A stretch of 6,187 nt of DNA from Dehalococcoidia bacterium (GTDB lineage Bacteria > Chloroflexota > Dehalococcoidia > Dehalococcoidales > W498): NCBI GenBank assembly GCA_030608125.1, contig JAUWEU010000046.1, positions 1-6,187 of the forward strand. The letters run 5' to 3'. The position numbers were made by a program, and so were the translations under genes. Positions 1 to 6,129 of this stretch are shown here, piece by piece. Positions within the stretch are counted from its first letter, which is position 1, and every line of letters starts with the position of its first letter. The notes beneath the pieces were generated by a model. The model had not been told where the DNA came from, did no database searches, and saw only the letters and a list, made by a program, of their open reading frames with translations.

Positions 1-445
1 ACTGTTTAATAGCCTTGCCGCTTACTGGATGCACCAGGTCAGGGGCAATCTCAGCTAGAGGAACAAGCACGAAGGCTCTCTCCGCCACCCGGGGGTGAGG
101 GATAATCAGCTCAGGGGTTTCAATAATCTTATCACCGTAAAAAAGAATGTCTATATCAATAGGACGAGGAGCATTGGATTTACCCGATGTTCTACCTAAC
201 TTCAATTCAATACCCTTAGCCAGAATAAGTAGCCCCATCGGGGCAAGCCTGGTAGAAACCTGACACACTAGGTTGAGAAAGCGCGGCTGCTGAACATTAC
301 CTATTGGCTCAGTATCATATACCGATGAAATCTTTTCTACTCGCAACCTTTGTGACAGAAAATCTAACGCCCTATTCAGATTATCCTGGCGGTTTCCCAT
401 ATTTGAGCCAAGACCAAGATATACTGTTATTGGTTCAAAACTCAA
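1..445 (-). CDS. folK: 2-amino-4-hydroxy-6-hydroxymethyldihydropteridine pyrophosphokinase (HPPK), 3' end cut by window edge
   Basis: HPPK transfers pyrophosphate from ATP to 6-hydroxymethyl-dihydropterin, a cytoplasmic step of folate synthesis. Reading the minus strand gives 148 codons without a stop. Near the N-terminus is the family motif VYLGLGSNMGNR, followed by a typical VYDTEPIGNVQQPRFLN stretch. The diagnostic APRPIDIDILFYGD lies at about plus positions 133-172 and contains the two Asp that bind magnesium in the family, and IIPHPRVAERAFVLVPLAEI follows. The family is usually about 160 aa, so only some ten to twenty C-terminal residues are missing. An in-frame TGA at 458-460 limits the start to TTG at 452-454 or TTG at 443-445. 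I chose 445 because GGATGAGG (plus 456-463) sits 10 nt upstream of it but only 1 nt from the other. The gene is divergent from the plus-strand operon. Identity is very sure; the start is not. Confidence 0.93.
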   Translation of the reverse strand, partial: MSFEPITVYLGLGSNMGNRQDNLNRALDFLSQRLRVEKISSVYDTEPIGNVQQPRFLNLVCQVSTRLAPMGLLILAKGIELKLGRTSGKSNAPRPIDIDILFYGDKIIETPELIIPHPRVAERAFVLVPLAEIAPDLVHPVSGKAIKQ

Positions 446-465
446 CTGTTCCAAGCCTCATCCAT

Positions 466-493
466 ATTATAACACTCGGTCACCACTTATCAA
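466..493 (-). promoter_or_regulatory. Putative sigma70-type promoter for folK
   Basis: On the minus strand there is TTGATA (plus 488-493, five of six matches to TTGACA), a 16-bp spacer, and a perfect TATAAT (plus 466-471). It points at folK. The expected transcription start, near plus 458-460, would leave a leader of only about 13-15 nt before TTG 445, or about 5 nt before TTG 454. Most of the GGATGAGG Shine-Dalgarno candidate would then fall outside the transcript. The match is good, but the call rests on sequence alone. Confidence 0.5.
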
Positions 494-560
494 GTATCAC
501 TCAGCGGGATATGGTTATATTGTTAGGTTAATAAAGAACCTCTGCGTTATTGAGATAGAC

Positions 561-590
561 TTGCTTATATGACAGGCGGTGTGATAAGAT
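561..590 (+). promoter_or_regulatory. Possible extended -10 promoter for the plus-strand operon
   Basis: TTGCTT (561-566, weak -35) is followed after 18 bp by TAAGAT (585-590, four of six matches to TATAAT), with a TG one base upstream (582-583) as in extended -10 promoters. Transcription would begin near 597 and give a leader of about 40 nt that includes the AAGGGG before the first gene. A better -35 (TTGAGA, 550-555) exists but has no -10 at a suitable distance. This is a weak call, supported mainly by its position. Confidence 0.3.
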
Positions 591-598
591 TATTCACA
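580..598. repeat. Short inverted repeat, possible operator
   Basis: TGTGATAAGATTATTCACA has perfect 5-bp arms, TGTGA (580-584) and TCACA (594-598), separated by 9 nt. The inner TAA/TTA also pair if one base is bulged. It covers the candidate -10 of the rightward promoter, where a repressor would be expected to act. The arms resemble half-sites of Crp- and Rex-type operators, but those families use a 6-nt gap between these bases, so neither can be assigned. Chance occurrence is possible. Confidence 0.3.
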
Positions 599-618
599 TC
601 TACATTCAGACTTCACAT

Positions 619-624
619 AAGGGG
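619..624 (+). promoter_or_regulatory. Shine-Dalgarno candidate bearing on the mmdA start
   Basis: AAGGGG is the only purine-rich site ahead of the first operon gene. It lies 3 nt from the in-frame TTG at 628 and 12 nt from the ATG at 637. The first spacing is too short and the second somewhat long. The ATG is preferred because of its codon and because the family-like sequence IEDKLDRLTKLEKEA begins right after it. Confidence 0.4.
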
Positions 625-636
625 TAATTGGCTCAA

Positions 637-2190
637 ATGGCAATAGAAGACAAGTTGGACAGGCTAACCAAACTGGAAAAAGAGGCGAAGGCTGGTGGCG
701 GGGAAAAGCGTATTCAACAGCAGCACGCAAAAGGTAAGCTAACTGCTCGTGAGAGGCTTGACCTTCTTCTCGACCCAGGTAGCTTTGAAGAGCTAAACCT
801 GTTCATTACTCACCGAGCTACCGACTTCGGTCTTGCTGAGCAACAATACCTAGGTGATGCTGTAGTTACTGGCTCAGGCAGGATAGATGACAGGCTTGTT
901 TTTGTCTACTCTGAGGACTTTACTGTCATTGGTGGCTCAATATCTGAAGTAAGCTCCCAGAAAATTTGCAAGGTGATGGAGCTAGCCCTTAAAAAGGGAG
1001 CGCCTGTAATTGGCTTAAATGACTCCGGTGGAGCACGCATTCAAGAGGGGGTTATGAGCCTCGGTGGCGTGGGTGATATACTCCTGCAAAATACCCTGTG
1101 TTCAGGGGTCATCCCACAACTATCGGTAATAGCGGGTCCATGCGCCGGCGGGGCAGTCTATGGTCCAGCTATAACCGATTTCGTCTTCATGGTGAAGGGT
1201 ATAAGCCAGATGTATATTACCGGTCCCGATGTGGTTAGGGCAGTTACTGGTGAGGAGGTTAGCTATGAGGAGCTAGGTGGAGCCATGACTCATGCTCAAA
1301 AAAGTGGCGTTGCCCACTTTGTGGCTGAGGATGAGCCACAGTGTTTCCAGATGGTGCGCCGGCTGTTGAGCTTCCTCCCCCAGAGTAATATGGAGGAGTC
1401 ACCTGCAATAGAGCCTACTGACGACCCAGCCAGGACAGAAGAAAGCTTGCTCAACCTCATCCCCGGTGACCCTAATGAGGCTTATAATATGAAGGAAATA
1501 ATCCTTAGCGTGGTAGATAATGGCGACTTTATGGAGGTGCACCAGCATTTTGCTCCTAACCTTATTGTCGGTTTTGCCCGACTAAATGGCAACCCAGTGG
1601 GGATTGTGGCTCAACAGCCAGCTTACTTGGCTGGGGTTATTGATATTGACGCTGCAGTTAAAGGGGCTAGATTCGTCCGCTTCTGTGACGCCTTTAACAT
1701 TCCTCTGGTCAGCTTCGTTGATGTTCCCGGATTCATGCCTGGCATCCATCAGGAGCACAGCGGCATCATCAGAAATGGTGCCAAATTCATCTATGCCTAT
1801 GCCGAAGCCACCGTGCCTAAGGTTACTGTTATCACCCGCAAGGCTTATGGGGGAGCCTACATAGTGATGAGCTCAAAGCACCTCCGTGGTGACATTAACT
1901 ACTCCTGGCCCACCGCAGAGATTGCTGTCATGGGACCAGAAGGAGCGGTGAATATCATCTTCAGGAAAGATATAGCCGAGTCAGCTAACCCGGATGAGAC
2001 ACGGGAGAAACTAGTCAGCGAGTATAGAGAGAGGTTCGCTAACCCTTATACCGCTGCCTCCAGGGGTTATATTGATGATGTTATTGACCCTAGGCTAACC
2101 CGCCCTAAGCTGATTAGGGCGCTGGAGATACTTGAGAACCCGACTGATAGCTCTCCCCCACGTAAAAAACACGGGAATATTCCGTTATAA
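637..2190 (+). CDS. mmdA: Biotin-dependent carboxyltransferase beta subunit (methylmalonyl-CoA decarboxylase alpha / propionyl-CoA carboxylase beta / transcarboxylase 12S type)
   Basis: This protein moves a carboxyl group between biotin and a short-chain acyl-CoA, usually propionyl-CoA/methylmalonyl-CoA, in the cytoplasm. It is 517 aa from ATG 637, the normal family length (520 aa if TTG 628 is used). It has two crotonase-fold halves. The N-terminal half carries KLTARERLDLLLDPGSF, the first oxyanion-hole motif NDSGGARIQEGV (residues 128-139), GPCAGGAVYGPA and ITGPDVV. The C-terminal half carries DVPGFMPG, the second oxyanion-hole motif RKAYGGAY (Gly405-Gly406), WPTAEIAVMGPEGAVNIIF and the usual end KKHGNIPL. 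No key residue is missing. MmdA, PccB and 12S subunits cannot be told apart by motif. The neighbouring biotin-carrying OadA-type subunit and the lack of a biotin carboxylase make a transcarboxylase or shared-AccC carboxylase plausible. A classical sodium-pumping decarboxylase would need a membrane subunit not seen here. It leads the operon, 19 nt before the next gene. Confidence 0.95.
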   Translation: MAIEDKLDRLTKLEKEAKAGGGEKRIQQQHAKGKLTARERLDLLLDPGSFEELNLFITHRATDFGLAEQQYLGDAVVTGSGRIDDRLVFVYSEDFTVIGGSISEVSSQKICKVMELALKKGAPVIGLNDSGGARIQEGVMSLGGVGDILLQNTLCSGVIPQLSVIAGPCAGGAVYGPAITDFVFMVKGISQMYITGPDVVRAVTGEEVSYEELGGAMTHAQKSGVAHFVAEDEPQCFQMVRRLLSFLPQSNMEESPAIEPTDDPARTEESLLNLIPGDPNEAYNMKEIILSVVDNGDFMEVHQHFAPNLIVGFARLNGNPVGIVAQQPAYLAGVIDIDAAVKGARFVRFCDAFNIPLVSFVDVPGFMPGIHQEHSGIIRNGAKFIYAYAEATVPKVTVITRKAYGGAYIVMSSKHLRGDINYSWPTAEIAVMGPEGAVNIIFRKDIAESANPDETREKLVSEYRERFANPYTAASRGYIDDVIDPRLTRPKLIRALEILENPTDSSPPRKKHGNIPL

Positions 2191-2209
2191 GGCGGCGAAG
2201 GGGGAGAAT

Positions 2210-2380
2210 ATGGAGGATAAAAGGAAGTTAATAGCCGCCATTATAGGTGCTGTCAACGCCTATATCCAGACGGAACAGCAAACTCCTTCAGTAGCTCCTA
2301 CAGTAACTCCTAGGGTTGAGCCTCAACCGAAAGTTAGTCGGTGGAAGATTTTCGGACGACGGGGCTCAATTAAAGAATGA
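2210..2380 (+). CDS. Small OadG/MmdE-like carboxyltransferase-associated subunit, 56 aa
   Basis: This short gene starts at ATG 2210 behind a strong AGGGGG (2199-2204, 5 nt away), 19 nt after mmdA. It encodes three parts: an Ala/Ile-rich helix (LIAAIIGAVNAYIQ, residues 7-20), a Pro/Val-rich linker (about 25-41), and a basic C-terminus SRWKIFGRR (43-51). The same order is found in the soluble tail of OadG/MmdD and in the short epsilon subunit MmdE of Veillonella methylmalonyl-CoA decarboxylase: an AAIAAAV-type helix, a linker, then W(K/R)xxGR. MmdE stabilises its complex, so a structural role joining the two carboxyltransferases is inferred. The 13-residue hydrophobic run is too short for a normal membrane span, and there is no signal peptide. 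The OadG transmembrane anchor is therefore absent. The assignment rests on short motifs and position, so the gene is very likely real but its function is only moderately sure. Confidence 0.75.
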   Translation: MEDKRKLIAAIIGAVNAYIQTEQQTPSVAPTVTPRVEPQPKVSRWKIFGRRGSIKE

Positions 2381-2433
2381 AAGGCTTAAACATTAATTCA
2401 ACTACAAATACTAACCGGAAAGGAATGGGCTAA

Positions 2434-4335
2434 ATGGAAATGGCGAATAACCCTGTGAAAATCACAGATGTTACCTTCCGTGACGGGCATCAATCGTCGC
2501 TGGCGACACGAATGCGAACCGAGGATATGGAAGGCATTGCCCAGGAAATGAATAAAGCCGGGTTTTACTCTATGGAGGTCTGGGGTGGGGCTACCTTTGA
2601 TGTTCCTACTAGATTCCTGAATGAAGACCCCTGGGAAAGACCACGCATCTTGAAGAGGCTTATGCCTGATACCCCTCTTCAGATGCTGCTTAGAGGGCAG
2701 AACTTGGTAGGTTATCGCAACTATGCTGATGATGTGGTTACCGCTTTTGTGTATCACGCCGCTGAAGTGGGTATTGATATCTTCAGGGTATTTGATGCTC
2801 TCAATGATGAGCGTAACTTTGAGACCTGCCTCAAGGCAATTAAGGAATGTGGTAAGCATGCCCAGCTTTCATTATGCTACTCTCTCACCGAGCCAAAGCT
2901 GGGGGGTCCGGTGTACAATATTGATTATTATGTCAGCAAGGCGCTTATCCTTCAAGATATGGGAGCCGATAGCCTGTGCATTAAGGATATGGCTGGTCTA
3001 ATGGCTCCAGATGATGCCTATGAGCTGATTAAGGCACTTAAGCAGGTATTGAAGATACCAGTGCAGCTACATACCCACTACACTAGTGGTATGGCATCTA
3101 TGAGTTGCCTTAAGGCTATTGAGGCTGGGGTAGATATTGTTGACACCGCCCTGGCTCCCTTTGCCCTGCGCTCTGCCCTCCCAGCCATTGAGCCTATCGT
3201 TGTTGCCCTTCAGGGAACACCTAGGGACACCGGGCTTGATTTAGCTCACCTGTTCAAATTGGGTCAGTATATTGAATCTATAACCCCTAAGTATCGGGAC
3301 TTTTTGGATACTACTAGAATGGCAGTTATTGATACCGGGGTGCTGATGCACCAAGTTCCTGGTGGTATGACTACCAACCTAGTAATCCAGCTGCGAGAGG
3401 CTGATGCCCTTGATAGGATTGATGAGGTCTATGAGGAGTTGCCACGAGTTCGAAAAGAGCTAGGCTACCCGCCTCTGGTTACCCCTACCAGTCAGATTGT
3501 GGGCATTCAAGCCGTCCAGAATGTTCTCTTTGGTAGATATAAGATGATATCAGGTCAGGTAAAAGACTATGTTTATGGACTATATGGTAAATCCCCAGCC
3601 CCCATTGACCCACAGGTTCAGAAAATAGTGCTTAACGGCTATGAACGAGGCGAGACACCTATTACCTGTCGAGCCGCTGATGTACTTGAGCCAGAGTTAG
3701 ACAAAGCTTATGAGGCTACCCAAGGTATTGCTCAGGACATCGGTGATGTACTCACCTACGCCCTCTATCCCACCACAGGAATGCGTTTCCTAAGGTGGAA
3801 GTATGGTTTGGAAACCCCACCCCCCGAAGTAAAGCCAAAAACCATGGAGGATGTAAAGCGTGAAGATGAGCTCATCGCCAAAGCAAAGGCTGGCAAGCTG
3901 GCAGAGGTACCACCCAAGGGGGCTAATGTCAGAACATTTAATGTCTATGTTGGCGATGAGGTTTATAATGTGGGCGTGGAAGCGGTCGGTGCTCCCCCGC
4001 TACCTGATTTAGCCGATACTCCCGCTGTTGCTCCGCCAGTTGAACCAGTAACTGCTCCCCCTGTGGCTCCGCCGGCTGAACCAGTGGTGGAAAAAGCACC
4101 ACCAGAGGTGGTTGAGGTTGAAGAGACGACTATTGTTGCCCCTATGCCGGGCATAATAATACGCTATGAGGTGAAGGTGGGCGACGAGGTCAAAGATGGT
4201 GATGCTGTGGTTATCCTGGAAGCAATGAAAATGGCTAATGCTCTGACTGCTCCAGTTAGTGGGCAGGTTAAGGCGATAAATTTTAAGAGTGGCGACCGTG
4301 TAGCTAGAAATGATGTCCTGGCTGTAATCGGTTAG
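2434..4335 (+). CDS. oadA: Pyruvate/oxaloacetate carboxyltransferase with C-terminal biotinyl domain (OadA / PycB / transcarboxylase 5S-1.3S fusion type)
   Basis: This 633-aa protein transfers a carboxyl group between carboxybiotin and pyruvate/oxaloacetate. Residues 7 to about 275 form the TIM-barrel carboxyltransferase: DVTFRDGHQS (Asp17), EVWGGATFD, MLLRGQNLVGYR, IDIFRVFDALND, CIKDMAGL (Lys184) and HTH (His213, His215). Asp17, His213, His215 and Lys184 correspond to the metal ligands and carbamylated lysine known from the 5S subunit. A conserved carboxylase domain follows (about 295-495, with PGGMTTNL at 309-316). Next comes a Pro/Ala/Glu-rich hinge (about 525-565) and a biotinyl domain (566-633) with EAMKMAN. 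The biotin-accepting Lys599 lies 35 residues from the end, as is usual. ATG 2434 is chosen because AAAGGA (2419-2424) lies 9 nt upstream; ATG 2440 is the alternative. The gene is complete. There is no biotin carboxylase domain, so it is not a full-length pyruvate carboxylase. The length matches OadA and the archaeal/bacterial PycB. Confidence 0.95.
   Translation: MEMANNPVKITDVTFRDGHQSSLATRMRTEDMEGIAQEMNKAGFYSMEVWGGATFDVPTRFLNEDPWERPRILKRLMPDTPLQMLLRGQNLVGYRNYADDVVTAFVYHAAEVGIDIFRVFDALNDERNFETCLKAIKECGKHAQLSLCYSLTEPKLGGPVYNIDYYVSKALILQDMGADSLCIKDMAGLMAPDDAYELIKALKQVLKIPVQLHTHYTSGMASMSCLKAIEAGVDIVDTALAPFALRSALPAIEPIVVALQGTPRDTGLDLAHLFKLGQYIESITPKYRDFLDTTRMAVIDTGVLMHQVPGGMTTNLVIQLREADALDRIDEVYEELPRVRKELGYPPLVTPTSQIVGIQAVQNVLFGRYKMISGQVKDYVYGLYGKSPAPIDPQVQKIVLNGYERGETPITCRAADVLEPELDKAYEATQGIAQDIGDVLTYALYPTTGMRFLRWKYGLETPPPEVKPKTMEDVKREDELIAKAKAGKLAEVPPKGANVRTFNVYVGDEVYNVGVEAVGAPPLPDLADTPAVAPPVEPVTAPPVAPPAEPVVEKAPPEVVEVEETTIVAPMPGIIIRYEVKVGDEVKDGDAVVILEAMKMANALTAPVSGQVKAINFKSGDRVARNDVLAVIG
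4027..4086 (+). repeat. Imperfect direct repeat coding the biotin-domain hinge
   Basis: Two 24-nt copies (4027-4050 and 4063-4086, 36 nt apart) match at 20 of 24 positions. They encode VAPPVEPV and VAPPAEPV (residues 532-539 and 544-551 of the OadA-type protein). They make up a flexible Pro/Ala hinge before the swinging biotinyl domain. Such hinges commonly grow and shrink by duplication, so this is expected for the family. Confidence 0.75.
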
Positions 4336-4368
4336 CTGTCATTTTAGCAGAGTGAGCGCCAGGCTACC

Positions 4369-5622
4369 GTGGGAAAAACATTAGCTGAGAAGATACTGAG
4401 TCAAAAGTCTGGAAGTGATGCCCGGGCAGGAAGTATTGTGGTGGCTGAGGTAGACCTGGTTTTCGCCCAGGATACTACCGGACCATTAACAGTAAGGCAA
4501 TTTCAGACGAGTGGGTTTGAGCGTCTAGCTAACCCAAACAAAACTGCCTTATTCCTTGACCATGCTGCCCCCAGTCCTAATTATGAATTGTCCTCCGAGC
4601 ACATACTGCTACGCCACTTTGCTCAACAAACTGGCTGTCTAATTTTTGATATTGGAGATGGCATTTGCCACCAGTTGGTAGCTGAATCTCTGGCTAAGCC
4701 GGGTGATGTAATCATCGGTGCTGATTCCCATACCGTAACGGCTGGTGGTCTCGGTGTTTTTGCCACCGGGATGGGTTCCTCTGACATAGCTATTGCCTTC
4801 GGTCTGGGTAAGACCTGGTTCCGAGTCCCGGAAAGTATTAAGGTAGTAGTCTCAGGTAATTTCCCTGAAGGTGTCTATGCTAAAGACCTCATTCTTCGCC
4901 TTATTGGAAACATTGGAGCCAATGGCGCTACCTATAAAGCACTAGAATTTAGCGGTGATACCGTGGGTAGTATGTCTATGTCACAGCGTTTTACCATGGC
5001 TAACATGGCAGTGGAGGCTGGGGCTAAGGCAGGGCTTTTCGCCACCGATAACATGACCAAAGACTATTTAATGTCACAAGGGCGAGGTAACCACTATCAA
5101 TCAGTCTTCCCTGACGCTGATGCCACCTATGAACAAACCATCAATATTAATGTGGCTGAGCTTGAGCCCACGATATCCAAACCCCACACCGTGGATAATA
5201 TTGCCCTGGCAAGGGAGCTTATGGGAACCAAAATCCAACAGGTGTTTATTGGCACCTGCACTAATGGACGTTTGGAAGACCTGGCTATAGCCGCTAACAT
5301 TTTGAAGGGAAAGAAACGCCACCCTGAAACCAGGCTCATAGTTGCCCCGGCTTCACGACAGGTTCTGCTAGCGGCTATTAAGGCAGGCTATATCCAAAGC
5401 CTAATTGAGGCTGGAGCTGTTATCTTACCACCCGGCTGTGGGGCTTGCCTCGGTCTCCATCAGGGAGTGCTGGGAGACGGAGAATCCTGTCTGTCCACGG
5501 CTAACCGGAATTTTAAGGGGCGGATGGGTAGTCCCCAAGCCTTCATCTATCTGGGCAGCCCGGCTACGGCGGCGGCGACCGCTATCACCGGTGAAATCAC
5601 TGACCCCAGAGAGGTAGTTTAG
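4369..5622 (+). CDS. Aconitase / 3-isopropylmalate dehydratase family, large subunit (LeuC type; probably aconitase)
   Basis: This is the [4Fe-4S] hydro-lyase subunit that isomerises a hydroxy-tricarboxylate or isopropylmalate by dehydration and rehydration. It has 417 aa, the size of the short archaeal/anaerobe LeuC-HacA class rather than the roughly 465-aa proteobacterial LeuC. The start GTG 4369 gives the family opening MGKTLAEKILS, but its Shine-Dalgarno is weak (AGG 4361-4363). Seen in order: DHAAPSPN (Asp64-His65), GADSHTVTAGGLG (117-129), TMANMAVEAGAK (209-220), GTCTNG (Cys297), PPGCGACLG (Cys357, Cys360) and NRNFKGRMG (379-387). The three Cys are the cluster ligands, and all are present. 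It lies 33 nt after oadA and is followed directly by the small subunit and by an isocitrate-dehydrogenase-like gene. That context, with the small-subunit motif, makes citrate/isocitrate the likely substrate. 3-Isopropylmalate and homoaconitate remain possible. The family is certain; the substrate is not. Confidence 0.93.
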   Translation: MGKTLAEKILSQKSGSDARAGSIVVAEVDLVFAQDTTGPLTVRQFQTSGFERLANPNKTALFLDHAAPSPNYELSSEHILLRHFAQQTGCLIFDIGDGICHQLVAESLAKPGDVIIGADSHTVTAGGLGVFATGMGSSDIAIAFGLGKTWFRVPESIKVVVSGNFPEGVYAKDLILRLIGNIGANGATYKALEFSGDTVGSMSMSQRFTMANMAVEAGAKAGLFATDNMTKDYLMSQGRGNHYQSVFPDADATYEQTININVAELEPTISKPHTVDNIALARELMGTKIQQVFIGTCTNGRLEDLAIAANILKGKKRHPETRLIVAPASRQVLLAAIKAGYIQSLIEAGAVILPPGCGACLGLHQGVLGDGESCLSTANRNFKGRMGSPQAFIYLGSPATAAATAITGEITDPREVV

Positions 5623-6117
5623 ATGCTTACCGGGAGAGCCTTCAAATTCGGCGATAATATCTCAACCGACCATATTACACCGGGGCGTCTGGCTCACTTA
5701 AGGAGTAACCTCCCTGAGCTAGCTAAGCATGTTATGGAAGATGCCGACCCTACCTTTGCCTTCAGGATAACCCCAGGAGATTTCATAGTTGCCGGCAACA
5801 ACTTTGGGCTCGGCTCCAGTCGAGAACATGCCCCGCTGGTTATCAAGATGGCTGGGGTAAGGGCTATATTGGCTAAATCAGTAGCCCGAATTTTCTTTAG
5901 AAACGCTATCAATCTAGGACTCCCGGTACTAATATGCGATACTGATAAGATTAATGATGGGGATAAGCTAGAGGTAGACCTGGCAGCAGGCACCGTCAAC
6001 GATATAACCAATGGCAACCGGCTCACTTTTAGTAAAATTCCTGAGGTAATGCTCCATATCCTTGATGAAGGTGGGCTTATCCCCTATATCCAGAAGTATG
6101 GCGACTTTAAGCTATAA
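5623..6117 (+). CDS. Aconitase / 3-isopropylmalate dehydratase family, small subunit (LeuD type; probably aconitase)
   Basis: This 164-aa swivelling-domain partner of the preceding large subunit supplies substrate-binding residues. The N-terminus reads GRAFKFGDNISTDHITPGR (residues 4-22), and GLGSSREHAP (62-71) holds the Ser and Arg that contact the substrate carboxylates in the family. AKSVARIFFRNAINLGLPVL follows, typical of LeuD. The length is normal for the stand-alone small subunit of the short class. The ATG directly abuts the TAG of the large subunit (0 nt between). GAGAGG at 5609-5614 lies 8 nt upstream inside that gene, so translation of the two is probably coupled. STDHITPG at 14-21 resembles the STDHIS-PAG element of true aconitases. 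Isopropylmalate and homoaconitate enzymes usually read DTDxIIPARYL there, so I favour aconitase. The substrate is an inference. Confidence 0.92.
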   Translation: MLTGRAFKFGDNISTDHITPGRLAHLRSNLPELAKHVMEDADPTFAFRITPGDFIVAGNNFGLGSSREHAPLVIKMAGVRAILAKSVARIFFRNAINLGLPVLICDTDKINDGDKLEVDLAAGTVNDITNGNRLTFSKIPEVMLHILDEGGLIPYIQKYGDFKL

Positions 6118-6129
6118 GGAATCAGGCTA

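Noticed and set aside
483..494. Small palindrome ACTT-ATC-AAGT over the folK -35
   Set aside because: The arms are only 4 bp and partly forced by the TTGATA hexamer, so it is no better than chance.
304..531. Plus-strand open frame of 75 codons across folK and the intergenic region
   Set aside because: It lies antisense to clear HPPK coding sequence, has no Shine-Dalgarno, and its translation resembles no family. It is a shadow of folK.
2381..2433. Regulatory element or terminator in the 53-nt gap before oadA
   Set aside because: The gap is AT-rich with only a Shine-Dalgarno (2419-2424). No stable hairpin or promoter pair is visible.
2398..2859. Minus-strand open frame of 153 codons
   Set aside because: It is antisense to the strongly conserved N-terminal barrel of the OadA-type protein, with no domain or ribosome-binding site of its own.
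637..4335. Classical sodium-pumping oxaloacetate or methylmalonyl-CoA decarboxylase
   Set aside because: No OadB/MmdB membrane subunit is present in the window, and the small subunit lacks the transmembrane anchor of OadG/MmdD.
4336..4368. Terminator or promoter between oadA and the hydro-lyase genes
   Set aside because: The 33 nt hold no GC-rich hairpin with a T-run and no recognisable -35/-10 pair.
5694..6026. Minus-strand open frame of 110 codons, and similar smaller frames at 3963-4154 and 5101-5339
   Set aside because: They are antisense to conserved LeuD-, OadA- and LeuC-type coding sequence. Their low-complexity translations (Ser/Thr/Gly rich) mirror the coding strand.
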